From Algoriphagus halophilus (lineage in GTDB: Bacteria > Bacteroidota > Bacteroidia > Cytophagales > Cyclobacteriaceae): a DNA stretch of 64,000 bases. A program made the translations under genes and the position numbers. Every line of letters begins with the position of its first letter. Position 1 is the stretch's first letter. The stretch covers positions 868,001-932,000 of the forward strand of contig NZ_FSRC01000002.1 of the NCBI RefSeq assembly GCF_900129785.1, written 5' to 3'. The notes beneath the pieces were generated by a model. It saw only the letters and a program-made list of their open reading frames with translations. It did not search any database and was not told the origin of the DNA. Below are positions 8,129 through 16,733 of the stretch, piece by piece.

Positions 8129-8603
8129 GACAAAAAAGACCTGTTGATAACTTGGCATTAACTGTGGAAAAGAGTGAACAAAAACAGGAAAAAAATAGAC
8201 TTATCCCCATACTTGAAAAATGGAAAAAACAAAATCTTACCATTCGGGGATAAGTGCTGAAATGTCCACAGAAGCCCAATAAGTAATCCACAGCTATTTT
8301 ACTAACAGTTAATAAGCAGGAAAAAACTTCAAAATAGTGGATAAAAAATCAGTAACCAGAAAATCAATGATTTACATGTGGAAAAAGCTGGTATAACTGT
8401 TAGGATAAGAAAGAATAAAGCACCAAAGAATCGTGGAGAACTTTTTTAATCTCCTTTGTCCACAAATCCACAGACCTAATAACTGTAATAAGATTTTTAT
8501 TTAAATAAGATATAATAACTATTACCAAGTGGACAATGTGGATAGATTCTAGAATAAGTCATTTTTTCATTAACTTATTTATCCATAACCCAAAAAACAC
8601 AAA
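8129..8603. other. Candidate chromosomal replication origin (oriC): DnaA-box cluster with AT-rich unwinding tract
   Basis: This 475-base gene-free stretch has many sequences within one base of the DnaA box TTATCCACA. By hand: 8142-8150 (-), 8163-8171 (-, TTTTCCACA), 8201-8209 (+, TTATCCCCA), 8284-8292 (+, TAATCCACA), 8336-8344 (-, TTATCCACT), 8377-8385 (-, TTTTCCACA), 8456-8464 (+, TTGTCCACA), 8537-8545 (-, CTATCCACA) and 8579-8587 (+, TTATCCATA). Several weaker ones lie between, e.g. 8262-8270 and 8464-8472. An almost pure A/T tract at about 8478-8528 could be the unwinding element. Neither strand carries a credible gene here. The parS pair 5 kb upstream and nearby mnmG support the call. dnaA is not in the window. 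Confidence 0.8.
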
Positions 8604-10352
8604 ATGGCCTTACATCGATTATTTGATCTCATCCCATATCAGATTAGTGAATACGATAAAGAGATTTCACTAGCTTTTAAGGAAAATGATACTTGGCAAA
8701 CCTACTCTTCCCGAGAAGTAAAGGAAATAATTGATAATTTGAGTTTGGCATTTTTAAAAGCGGGAATATCAAAGAATGATAAAGTTGCCCTTATCTCTCA
8801 AAACAGACCTGAATGGAATTTTGTAGACTTGGCTTTGCAACAAATTGGGGCGATTTCCATTCCTATGTACCCTACGATAACGACTGAGGATTATCGATAC
8901 ATATTCGATCATGCAGAAGTTAAAATGATTTTTGTGGGAGACCAGGAAATTCTAACTAAAGCACAAGAAGCTGCAGACGGAAGAAAAATCTTCTGTTTTC
9001 AGCAATTGGAGGGAGTAGAATTTTGGAGAGATTTTATGGAAACGGGACAAAGTGGAGATCTTGCAGAACTAGAAAAAGCCAAATCTGAAGTTACTGCAGA
9101 TGATCTTTTTACGATTATTTATACTTCTGGGACCACGGGTAGACCTAAAGGTGTTATGTTGACCCATCAAAATGTGCTAAGCAATGTGTTGGCAGTTTCT
9201 GAACGATTACTCCTTGAAAAGGGAACCAGTAAAGTCCTAAGCTTTTTGCCAATCTGCCATATTTTTGAGAGAACAGGTTCATTTTGTTGTTTCTATTTGG
9301 GTATATCGATTTACTATGCAGAAAGCCTTGAAAAAATTGGAGATAATCTAAGAGAAATCAAACCTCATGGATTTAATACCGTTCCCCGACTTTTGGAAAA
9401 AATTTATGATAAGATCGTATCCAAGGGATATGAATTGAAAGGAATAAAGAAGTCACTTTTCTTTTGGGCTTTGAAATTAGGAAATCAATATGATCCGGCA
9501 ACTGATCAAGGAGCTTGGTATAATTGGCAGCTTAAAATGGCCAATAAATTAATATTCAGTAAATGGAGGGAAGCTTTGGGAGGTGAAATAATTCAGATCA
9601 ATTCAGGTGCCTCTGCTTTACAACCTCGATTAGCTAGAATTTTCTGGGCAGCAGGCATCCCGGTTTGTGAAGGATATGGACTTACAGAGACATCTCCGGT
9701 GGTTTCATCCTCAATTTGTAGCCATGAGGAGATTAGAATTGGTTATGTGGGCAAAATCTTAGAAGGAGTTCAAGTGAGAATCGCTGAAGATGGTGAAATT
9801 CTGGTGAAGGGACCCAATGTGATGCAAGGGTATTACAAGCAGGAGGATCTCACGACTGAGGTGCTCCAAAACGACTGGTTCCATACTGGAGATATAGGTG
9901 AGCTCGATGGAGAATACTTAAAGATTACGGATCGAAAGAAAGAGATGTTTAAAACTTCTGGAGGCAAATACGTTGCTCCACAAGTAATAGAAAATAAAAT
10001 CAAGGAATCCAGTCTCATTGACCAGGTAATGGTAGTTGGCGAAAACAGAAATTATCCTGCAGCTTTGATCGTGCCCAGCGAAGATGGCTTGAAAGAATAT
10101 TGCAGGCACAAAGGATATCCATTTACTGAATTGGCCGAAATGGTAGAAAGGCCAGAAGTTATTGCCAAATACGAAAGAATTATAGAGGACATGAACAAGT
10201 ATTTTGCAAAATGGGAAACCATCAAACGCTTTAAAATTCTTCCTGATCCATGGTCTATCGAATCCGGTGAATTAACACCTACCATGAAATTGAAGAGGAA
10301 AATCATCTTGGGTAAGTATGAGAAAGAGGTGGAAACTCTTTATAATTCTTGA
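8604..10352 (+). CDS. fadD: Long-chain acyl-CoA synthetase (AMP-forming)
   Basis: A 582-residue adenylate-forming enzyme that activates long-chain fatty acids to acyl-CoA through an acyl-AMP. The P-loop-like motif YTSGTTGRPKGVMLTH is at about 173-188, the acyl-binding/AMP motif GYGLTETSPV near 357, TGDIGELDG near 428 and the hinge motif DRKKEMFKTSGGKYVAP at about 443-459. Full family length; no signal peptide, so cytoplasmic or peripheral. It is the first gene after the candidate origin and lies upstream of a MarR-led beta-oxidation operon, to which it would supply substrate. The 280-base gap to the regulator suggests a separate transcript. Confidence 0.93.
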   Translation: MALHRLFDLIPYQISEYDKEISLAFKENDTWQTYSSREVKEIIDNLSLAFLKAGISKNDKVALISQNRPEWNFVDLALQQIGAISIPMYPTITTEDYRYIFDHAEVKMIFVGDQEILTKAQEAADGRKIFCFQQLEGVEFWRDFMETGQSGDLAELEKAKSEVTADDLFTIIYTSGTTGRPKGVMLTHQNVLSNVLAVSERLLLEKGTSKVLSFLPICHIFERTGSFCCFYLGISIYYAESLEKIGDNLREIKPHGFNTVPRLLEKIYDKIVSKGYELKGIKKSLFFWALKLGNQYDPATDQGAWYNWQLKMANKLIFSKWREALGGEIIQINSGASALQPRLARIFWAAGIPVCEGYGLTETSPVVSSSICSHEEIRIGYVGKILEGVQVRIAEDGEILVKGPNVMQGYYKQEDLTTEVLQNDWFHTGDIGELDGEYLKITDRKKEMFKTSGGKYVAPQVIENKIKESSLIDQVMVVGENRNYPAALIVPSEDGLKEYCRHKGYPFTELAEMVERPEVIAKYERIIEDMNKYFAKWETIKRFKILPDPWSIESGELTPTMKLKRKIILGKYEKEVETLYNS

Positions 10353-10540
10353 TATTCTTTTGATCCAGATCAATTAATGTTTCTGAAGGTATATGAACTA
10401 AAATTTGAGACTTTGGTATTTAGCCAAACATGATTTGGAAAAGGAAGTATTTCTTAAATTATATTCTGAATATTTTTATTTAACTTAGTATTACTAATAA
10501 ATAGTTTTGTTAATTTAAAAATTACCATTTTTAATTTGTG

Positions 10541-10580
10541 ATGCATGCATAACTTTTTAATCAATATAGTATGCATGCAT
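10541..10580. promoter_or_regulatory. Twin palindromic operator (two ATGCATGCAT sites) upstream of marR
   Basis: The 10-bp palindrome ATGCATGCAT occurs at 10541-10550 and again at 10571-10580, exactly 30 bases apart (about three helical turns). The second extends to a perfect 14-bp palindrome, GTATGCATGCATAC. They lie 53-92 bases before the MarR-family start codon, where an autoregulatory site would be expected. The surrounding region (10353-10632) otherwise holds no gene. Confidence 0.6.
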
Positions 10581-10632
10581 ACAAAATTTTCGTTACATTA
10601 GTTGTCCTTAGAATTTGGACAAAATCTGCAGT

Positions 10633-11103
10633 ATGAAGCGAGAAGAAACAGTTGATTATCATATTAAAAGCGCCTGGCATGCCATTTCTAGAATGTACAA
10701 TCAGAAGGCAGCAGGAGAAGGTTTCACTACTGCGATTGGTTTTGTCCTGATTAATATAAATTCTAAAGAAGGGACACCGGCAACGAAAATAGCGCCGATG
10801 ATGGGTTTGGAAACAAGGAGCCTGACTCGGATGCTGAAAAACATGGAGGAAAAAGGACTCATTTATAAGAAGCCTGATCTTGTAGATAAAAGATCCGTTA
10901 GAATTTTTTTGACGGAGGAAGGAAAAAGAAAAAAAGAAATTTCAATTGCCACTATTAGGGAGTTTAACGAACAGATTCGAGAGGTAGTAAGTGAAGCTGA
11001 TTTGAAAAACTTCTTTCAAATTTTTGAGAAAATTCAATTGGTGATCGATCAGGTTCAGTCCGAAGGATCAGATGAAATCAACAAAATCATATTTGAACTA
11101 TAA
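10633..11103 (+). CDS. MarR-family transcriptional regulator of the beta-oxidation operon
   Basis: A 156-residue winged-helix regulator. The helix-turn-helix region includes KIAPMMGLETRSLTRMLKNM followed by the wing segment ending DKRSVRIFLTEEG, typical of MarR. I start at ATG 10633; a TTG at 10615 is also in frame but less likely. The gene lies 44 bases before the hydroxyacyl-CoA dehydrogenase gene, so it probably leads the fad operon. Twin palindromes at 10541-10580 are its likely binding sites. An acyl-CoA or fatty acid as effector is inferred from context only. Confidence 0.85.
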   Translation: MKREETVDYHIKSAWHAISRMYNQKAAGEGFTTAIGFVLININSKEGTPATKIAPMMGLETRSLTRMLKNMEEKGLIYKKPDLVDKRSVRIFLTEEGKRKKEISIATIREFNEQIREVVSEADLKNFFQIFEKIQLVIDQVQSEGSDEINKIIFEL

Positions 11104-11147
11104 AAAAGAGCCATAAAAGGCCTATAACTACAGAAAAACCCAAAGAA

Positions 11148-13553
11148 ATGAAAAGAACCATAAAAAATGTCGCCATTTTAGGTTCAGGAGTGATGGGGTC
11201 AAGAATTGCCTGTCATTTCGCGAACATAGGTGTACAAGTACTTTTATTAGATATTGTTCCTTTTGAATTGACGGAACAGGAAGAAAAAAAAGGATTAACG
11301 AAAGAGCACCCAATAGTCCGAAATAGGATCGTAAATACGGCTTTGCAAAATACCCTAAAAGCTAAACCATCGCCTATCTATGATAAGGATTTTGCCTCAA
11401 GAATTCAGACGGGAAACTTTGATGATGATTTACCTAAAATCAAAGATTATGACTGGATTATGGAAGTGGTGGTAGAACGATTGGATATTAAGCAATCCCT
11501 TTTTGAAAAGGTTGAAAAATTTCGGAAACCAGGAACCTTGATTACCTCCAATACATCGGGTATTCCGATGCATATGATGTGCGAAGGCAGGTCGGAAGAT
11601 TTTCAAATCAATTTTGCAGGAACTCACTTTTTCAATCCTCCTCGCTATCTCAGGTTATTGGAAATTATACCTGGACCGAAAACAAATCCTGAAATCATCG
11701 AATTCCTGATGGATTTTGGAGATAAATTTTTGGGTAAAGAAACGGTCTTGTGCAAAGATACTCCGGCTTTTATCGCCAATAGAATTGGAGTGTATGCCAT
11801 TATTTCGGCTATGCATTCTATAGAGAAAATGGGCTTAGGAGTTTCCGAAGTCGATAAATTGACGGGAACGGTGATAGGGAGAGCAAAATCAGCCACATTT
11901 AGAACCATGGATGTAGTGGGCTTGGATACCACTGTGAATGTGGCCAATAACCTCTACAAAGCTCTTCCCAATGATGAATCCAGAGAGAAGTTTAAACTTC
12001 CAAAAATAGTTGAAGTTCTCTATAACAATAAGTGGTTTGGAGATAAAACAGGCCAAGGTTATTTCAAAATGATTCGTCATAAAGATGGATCGAAAGAGTT
12101 AAAAGAAATTGACTTCAACACCTTCGAATATAAGGATATTGAAAAGCCAAAATTCAAAGCCTTAGAAGCATCCAAAAGCATTGAAGACCTAAAAGAACGA
12201 ATCAAATTTTTGGTCAATTTCGATGATCAAGCTGGTGAATTTTACCGTACCACATTTTATGACTTGTTCAGGTACTGTTCCAATAGAATACCGGAAATAG
12301 CTGATGAATTGTATAGAATTGATCAGGCAGTGAGTGCAGGTTTTGGGTGGGAATATGGACCATTTGAAAGCTGGGATATTCTTGGAGTTAAGGATACTGT
12401 AGAAAAAATGGAAGCAGCGGGCGAAAAACCAGCAGCTTGGGTTTATGAAATGTTAAACGCTGGCAATTCTTCTTTTTATAAGGTAGAGGCGGGTAAAAAA
12501 CACTATTATGATATTCCAACCAAGACATACAAGGAAGTTCCTGGAATAGAGGATTTCATCATTCTTGATACCTTGAAATCTGCTGGGAAAAAGATTTGGG
12601 GAAATGCTGGAGCTACAGTCTATGATATGGGCGATGAGGTTATCGGATTGGAATTTCATACCAAAATGAATTCCATGGGATCCGAAGTGGTGGAAGGGAT
12701 CAATACCGCGATTGGAATGGCAGAAAAATCTTATAAAGGATTGGTGATCGGAAACGAGGGAGCCAATTTCTCTGCTGGAGCCAACCTTGCCATGTTGTTT
12801 ATGTTTGCCGGGGATCAGGATTTCGATGAGATCAATTTAATGATTGCCCAATTCCAAAACACCATGATGCGAGCTAGATTTTCTTCAGTTCCAGTGGTGG
12901 TAGCTCCTCATAATATGGCCTTGGGAGGAGGATGTGAACTCTCTTTACATTCAGATCATGTACAAGCTCATGCAGAATTATATATGGGTCTAGTGGAAGT
13001 CGGTGTTGGATTAATTCCTGCGGGAGGTGGTACCAAGGAAATGACCCTAAGATTTTCGGATAGCTTGATCAATGGGGATGTGGAATTAAATCAACTACAA
13101 GAATACTTTATGAACATTGCCATGGCAAAGGTTTCCACCTCTGCTCAGGAAGCAAAAGGTTTAGGGTATCTGAGAAAGAGCGATGGAATTACATTGAATC
13201 GTAAGAGACAATTGGCAGATGCCAAATCCAAAGTAATTTCTCTATTTAATGAGGGCTACTCACAGCCTATAGAAAAAAAGGACATCAAAGTACTAGGTAA
13301 GGAATCCTTGGCTTTGTTTGAAGCAGGTATAACCGGAATGCGATACGGAGCCTATATATCTGAACATGATGCTAAAATTGCAAGAAAACTGGCTTGGGTA
13401 ATGTCAGGGGGAGACTTGTCTTCTCCAACAGAAGTATCAGAACGATATTTATTGGATTTGGAACGGGAGGCATTTTTAAGTTTGACCGGAGAGAAAAAGA
13501 CCTTGGAAAGAATCCATAGCATACTCTTCAAGGGAAAACCACTTAGAAATTAA
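11148..13553 (+). CDS. fadN: 3-hydroxyacyl-CoA dehydrogenase / enoyl-CoA hydratase (FadN-like)
   Basis: An 801-residue bifunctional beta-oxidation enzyme. The Rossmann NAD motif ILGSGVMGSRIACHF is at residues 9-23, followed by the dehydrogenase core (THFFNPPRYLRLLEI near 165-180) and the C-terminal dehydrogenase domain. The crotonase part lies at about 490-720, with oxyanion-hole segments NEGANFSAGANL and NMALGGGCELSLHSD. The order dehydrogenase-then-hydratase matches Bacillus FadN and is the reverse of E. coli FadB/FadJ. It hydrates enoyl-CoA and oxidises 3-hydroxyacyl-CoA, feeding the thiolase gene 43 bases downstream. Confidence 0.92.
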   Translation: MKRTIKNVAILGSGVMGSRIACHFANIGVQVLLLDIVPFELTEQEEKKGLTKEHPIVRNRIVNTALQNTLKAKPSPIYDKDFASRIQTGNFDDDLPKIKDYDWIMEVVVERLDIKQSLFEKVEKFRKPGTLITSNTSGIPMHMMCEGRSEDFQINFAGTHFFNPPRYLRLLEIIPGPKTNPEIIEFLMDFGDKFLGKETVLCKDTPAFIANRIGVYAIISAMHSIEKMGLGVSEVDKLTGTVIGRAKSATFRTMDVVGLDTTVNVANNLYKALPNDESREKFKLPKIVEVLYNNKWFGDKTGQGYFKMIRHKDGSKELKEIDFNTFEYKDIEKPKFKALEASKSIEDLKERIKFLVNFDDQAGEFYRTTFYDLFRYCSNRIPEIADELYRIDQAVSAGFGWEYGPFESWDILGVKDTVEKMEAAGEKPAAWVYEMLNAGNSSFYKVEAGKKHYYDIPTKTYKEVPGIEDFIILDTLKSAGKKIWGNAGATVYDMGDEVIGLEFHTKMNSMGSEVVEGINTAIGMAEKSYKGLVIGNEGANFSAGANLAMLFMFAGDQDFDEINLMIAQFQNTMMRARFSSVPVVVAPHNMALGGGCELSLHSDHVQAHAELYMGLVEVGVGLIPAGGGTKEMTLRFSDSLINGDVELNQLQEYFMNIAMAKVSTSAQEAKGLGYLRKSDGITLNRKRQLADAKSKVISLFNEGYSQPIEKKDIKVLGKESLALFEAGITGMRYGAYISEHDAKIARKLAWVMSGGDLSSPTEVSERYLLDLEREAFLSLTGEKKTLERIHSILFKGKPLRN

Positions 13554-13596
13554 ACCGCCTGGTATTAAGAAACTCAATAACTCAAAAAGCATTAAA

Positions 13597-14772
13597 ATGG
13601 AAGCATATATAGTAAACGGATATAGATCGGCAGTTGGTAAAGCCAAAAAAGGAGGATTTAGATTTTATAGACCGGATGATCTGGCAGCTGATGTAATCAC
13701 TCATTTGATTGCTAATACTCCTGGTTTGGAAGTAAAGCACATAGATGATTTGATTGTTGGAAATGCAGTACCCGAGGCAGAACAAGGCATGCAAATGGGT
13801 AGAATGATTTCTTTGCTTGCGCTCGGAATCGATAACCCTGGATTTATCATCAACAGGTATTGTGGCTCCGGATTGGAAGCGATTGCTTTAGCTGTAGGAA
13901 AGGTGAAAGCAGGAATGGCTGATTGCATCATTGCTGGAGGAACTGAAAGTATGTCCTTGGTACCGATGATGGGTTATAAAACGGTTTTGAATTATAAAAT
14001 TGCCACTGAGCATCCATCCTATTATATCAGTATGGGACTGACAGCAGAGGAATTGGCAAAAGAATATGACATTACTAGAGAAGAGGCAGATGCCTTTTCA
14101 GTTCGTTCCCATGAGAGAGCCTTGGCCGCTATTGCCGAAGGGAAATTCAAAGATGAAATCGTCCCTGTAGAAGTAGAAGAAACTTATTTGGACGAAAAAG
14201 GGAAAAAGAAAACCAGAAAATATGTGGTAGACACAGACGAGGGTCCTAGACCTGGTACGACCATGGAAGTTTTGTCCAGTTTGAAGCCTGCCTTTAAAAA
14301 TGGAGGCCAGGTTACTGCAGGTAATTCTTCCCAAACTTCTGACGGAGCTTCTTTTGTTGTGGTGATGTCTGAGAAGTTTATGAAGTCTCTCAACTTGGAA
14401 CCGGTAGCAAGATTAATGTCTTACAGTGTTGCTGGGGTGGATCCAAGAATTATGGGAATTGGTCCAAAGGAGGCTGTTCCAAAAGCCCTGAAGCAAGCAG
14501 GACTTAGTCTTCAAGATATTGATTTAGTAGAATTGAATGAGGCATTCGCTGCTCAGGGTTTGGCAGTTATTAAGTCATTGGACTTGGATCCTGATATTGT
14601 CAATGTCAATGGTGGTGCAGTGGCATTAGGGCACCCACTAGGTTGTACCGGAGCAAAACTATCGGTGCAGATTTTTAACGAGCTAAGAAGACAAAATAAA
14701 AAGTATGGCCTCGTAACTGCGTGTGTTGGTGGAGGCCAAGGAGTCGCAGGTGTGTATGAATTATTGAAATAA
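13597..14772 (+). CDS. fadA: Acetyl-CoA acyltransferase (3-ketoacyl-CoA thiolase)
   Basis: A 391-residue thiolase that cleaves 3-ketoacyl-CoA to acetyl-CoA and a shortened acyl-CoA. The acyl-accepting Cys89 is in NRYCGSG, Asn314 in NEAFA, His346 in GHPLGCTGAK and the proton-transfer Cys376 in ACVGGGQG, so the full catalytic set is present. Length is standard. It lies between the fadN-like gene (43 bases) and acyl-CoA dehydrogenase (45 bases) in one operon. Cytoplasmic. A biosynthetic acetyl-CoA C-acetyltransferase is the alternative, but the operon favours degradation. Confidence 0.94.
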   Translation: MEAYIVNGYRSAVGKAKKGGFRFYRPDDLAADVITHLIANTPGLEVKHIDDLIVGNAVPEAEQGMQMGRMISLLALGIDNPGFIINRYCGSGLEAIALAVGKVKAGMADCIIAGGTESMSLVPMMGYKTVLNYKIATEHPSYYISMGLTAEELAKEYDITREEADAFSVRSHERALAAIAEGKFKDEIVPVEVEETYLDEKGKKKTRKYVVDTDEGPRPGTTMEVLSSLKPAFKNGGQVTAGNSSQTSDGASFVVVMSEKFMKSLNLEPVARLMSYSVAGVDPRIMGIGPKEAVPKALKQAGLSLQDIDLVELNEAFAAQGLAVIKSLDLDPDIVNVNGGAVALGHPLGCTGAKLSVQIFNELRRQNKKYGLVTACVGGGQGVAGVYELLK

Positions 14773-14817
14773 TTCAAGCTTCAAAATCGAAAAAGAAAAA
14801 ATTTAATAGCATTCCAA

Positions 14818-16611
14818 ATGGCAACTTTAGCAAAATCTATCAAAGGAGGAGAATTCCTGGTTCGGGAAACCTCAGCACAAGAAATTTTTATTCCTGAGGA
14901 ATATACGGAAGAACAAAAAATGATGGCACAGGCTTGTCAGGACTTTATTGACACCGAAATCACTCCAAAAATTGAGGAGATTGATAGTATGAAAAATCCT
15001 GATCTAGTTCCCTCCATTTTCAAAAAAGCCGGAGAATTGGGCTTGTTGGGGATCTCTGTACCTGAAGAATATGGAGGGATGGGGATGAATTTCGTCACCT
15101 CCATGTTGATTGCAGACATTATTGGATCAGCAGGGTCATTCTCTACTACTTATGGAGCGCATACCGGAATTGGAACCCTTCCGATTTTGTACTATGGATC
15201 AGAAGAACAAAAGCAAAAGTATCTTCCCAAACTAGCAACCGGTGAGTGGGCAGCTTGTTATTGCTTAACTGAGCCAGATGCTGGCTCGGATGCGAATAGT
15301 GGAAAAACCAAAGCTGAATTGACTCCGGACGGTAAGCATTATTTGATCAACGGACAAAAAATGTGGATTTCCAATGCAGGTTTTGCTGACCTATTTATAG
15401 TTTTTGCTAAGATAGAAGACGATAAGAACCTGACTGCTTTTATTGTTGAAAAAACATTTGGTGGGATTACCATGAATGAAGAGGAGAAAAAGATGGGAAT
15501 CAAAGGCTCTTCTACCCGTCAGGTATTCTTCAATGATTGTAAAGTTCCAGTAGAAAATATGTTATCGGAGCGACAAAATGGATTTAAGATAGCAGTGAAT
15601 ATCTTAAATATTGGAAGAATAAAATTAGGCTCTGGGATTTTAGGAGGTGTAAGAGCTGTCACTACCAAGGCGATCAAATACTCCACGGAAAGAAAACAAT
15701 TCGGAGTAAGTATCAACACCTTTGGAGCAATTAAATCCAAGTTGGCAGAAATGGCCATAAGAACTTACGTTTCAGAATCGCTTTGCTATAGAGCTGGTCA
15801 GGATATAGAGGAGCAGATTAATTCTTTCGTGGCGGAAGGAATGGAGGAAAGTCAAGCCAAATTAAAAGGAGTCGAAGCTTTCGCCATGGAATGCGCCATC
15901 GCCAAAATACATGGGTCTGAAGTATTGGATTATGTAGTGGATCAAGGAGTCCAAGTATATGGAGGAATGGGCTATTCTGCAGAGGCACCAATGGAAAGAG
16001 CTTATCGTGATGCCCGTATCGCCCGTATTTATGAGGGGACGAATGAAATCAACCGGATGTTGATGATCGGAATGCTTTTGAAAAGAGCAATGAAAGGGGA
16101 AATCAACTTATTTGAGCCTGCGATGGCAGTTTCAGCGGAATTGACCTCGGTACCTTCTTTCGAAACCATTGACACTTCTGAGTTATTTGCCTCAGAAAAA
16201 GAAGTGTTGAAGAAGTTGAAAAAAGTATTCTTAATGGTCGGAGGAAAAGCAGCGATGGCATTGCAAGATAAAATAGAAGAGGAGCAGGAAATCATGATGA
16301 ATCTGGCCGATGTGATGATCGAGATTTATGCTGCAGAATCTGCTATTCTTCGAAGTGAGAAACTTGTGAGTATTCAAGGTGAAGAAGCCACTGCAATGCA
16401 GATAGCCATGAGTCAAGTATATTTGGCTGAAGCAATAGATAAAATAAATGCAGCAGCAAAAGAAGCCATCGCAAGTTTTACCAAAGGAGATGAACAAAAA
16501 GTGATGCTTATGGGCCTGAAAAGATTCACAAAAGCGGATTTAGTGAATACCAAGGAACTTAGAAGACAAATTGCCGATTATATGATCGAGCAAGGAAAAT
16601 ACCCATTTTAA
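14818..16611 (+). CDS. fadE: Acyl-CoA dehydrogenase, long form (FadE-like)
   Basis: A 597-residue FAD acyl-CoA dehydrogenase catalysing the first step of beta-oxidation. Residues 30-420 form the usual core, with the signatures AACYCLTEPDAGSDANSGKT and VQVYGGMGYSAEAPMERAYR. The catalytic base is Glu406 in IYEGTNEINRM. About 180 extra C-terminal residues make it the long form, like Bacillus FadE (about 594 residues) and mitochondrial VLCAD, which prefer long chains. It is the last gene of the marR-fadN-fadA-fadE operon, closed by the hairpin at 16633. Confidence 0.94.
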   Translation: MATLAKSIKGGEFLVRETSAQEIFIPEEYTEEQKMMAQACQDFIDTEITPKIEEIDSMKNPDLVPSIFKKAGELGLLGISVPEEYGGMGMNFVTSMLIADIIGSAGSFSTTYGAHTGIGTLPILYYGSEEQKQKYLPKLATGEWAACYCLTEPDAGSDANSGKTKAELTPDGKHYLINGQKMWISNAGFADLFIVFAKIEDDKNLTAFIVEKTFGGITMNEEEKKMGIKGSSTRQVFFNDCKVPVENMLSERQNGFKIAVNILNIGRIKLGSGILGGVRAVTTKAIKYSTERKQFGVSINTFGAIKSKLAEMAIRTYVSESLCYRAGQDIEEQINSFVAEGMEESQAKLKGVEAFAMECAIAKIHGSEVLDYVVDQGVQVYGGMGYSAEAPMERAYRDARIARIYEGTNEINRMLMIGMLLKRAMKGEINLFEPAMAVSAELTSVPSFETIDTSELFASEKEVLKKLKKVFLMVGGKAAMALQDKIEEEQEIMMNLADVMIEIYAAESAILRSEKLVSIQGEEATAMQIAMSQVYLAEAIDKINAAAKEAIASFTKGDEQKVMLMGLKRFTKADLVNTKELRRQIADYMIEQGKYPF

Positions 16612-16632
16612 CTAAACAGGGATTAATTGGTG

Positions 16633-16666
16633 AAACCTCTGGTACTTTGTGCCAGAGGTTTTTTTA
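16633..16666 (+). terminator. Intrinsic terminator of the fad operon
   Basis: A perfect 10-bp stem (AAACCTCTGG at 16633-16642 with CCAGAGGTTT at 16652-16661), a 9-base loop and a run of T residues after it, 21 bases beyond the fadE stop codon. Confidence 0.85.
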
Positions 16667-16733
16667 TTTCTAAAACCAGACAGAAAAACAATATTTTTTT
16701 CTGTATTTAACAAAAACTCCCAAATTAGTATCG

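Noticed and set aside
8109..8291. 60-codon minus-strand open frame in the candidate origin
   Set aside because: Cysteine/phenylalanine-rich peptide translated from DnaA-box repeats and the end of the upstream gene; no domain.
16680..16704. Second stem-loop (ACAGAAAAA / TTTTTCTGT) after the fad terminator
   Set aside because: A/T-rich, weak, without a clear partner function; probably spacer next to the real terminator at 16633.
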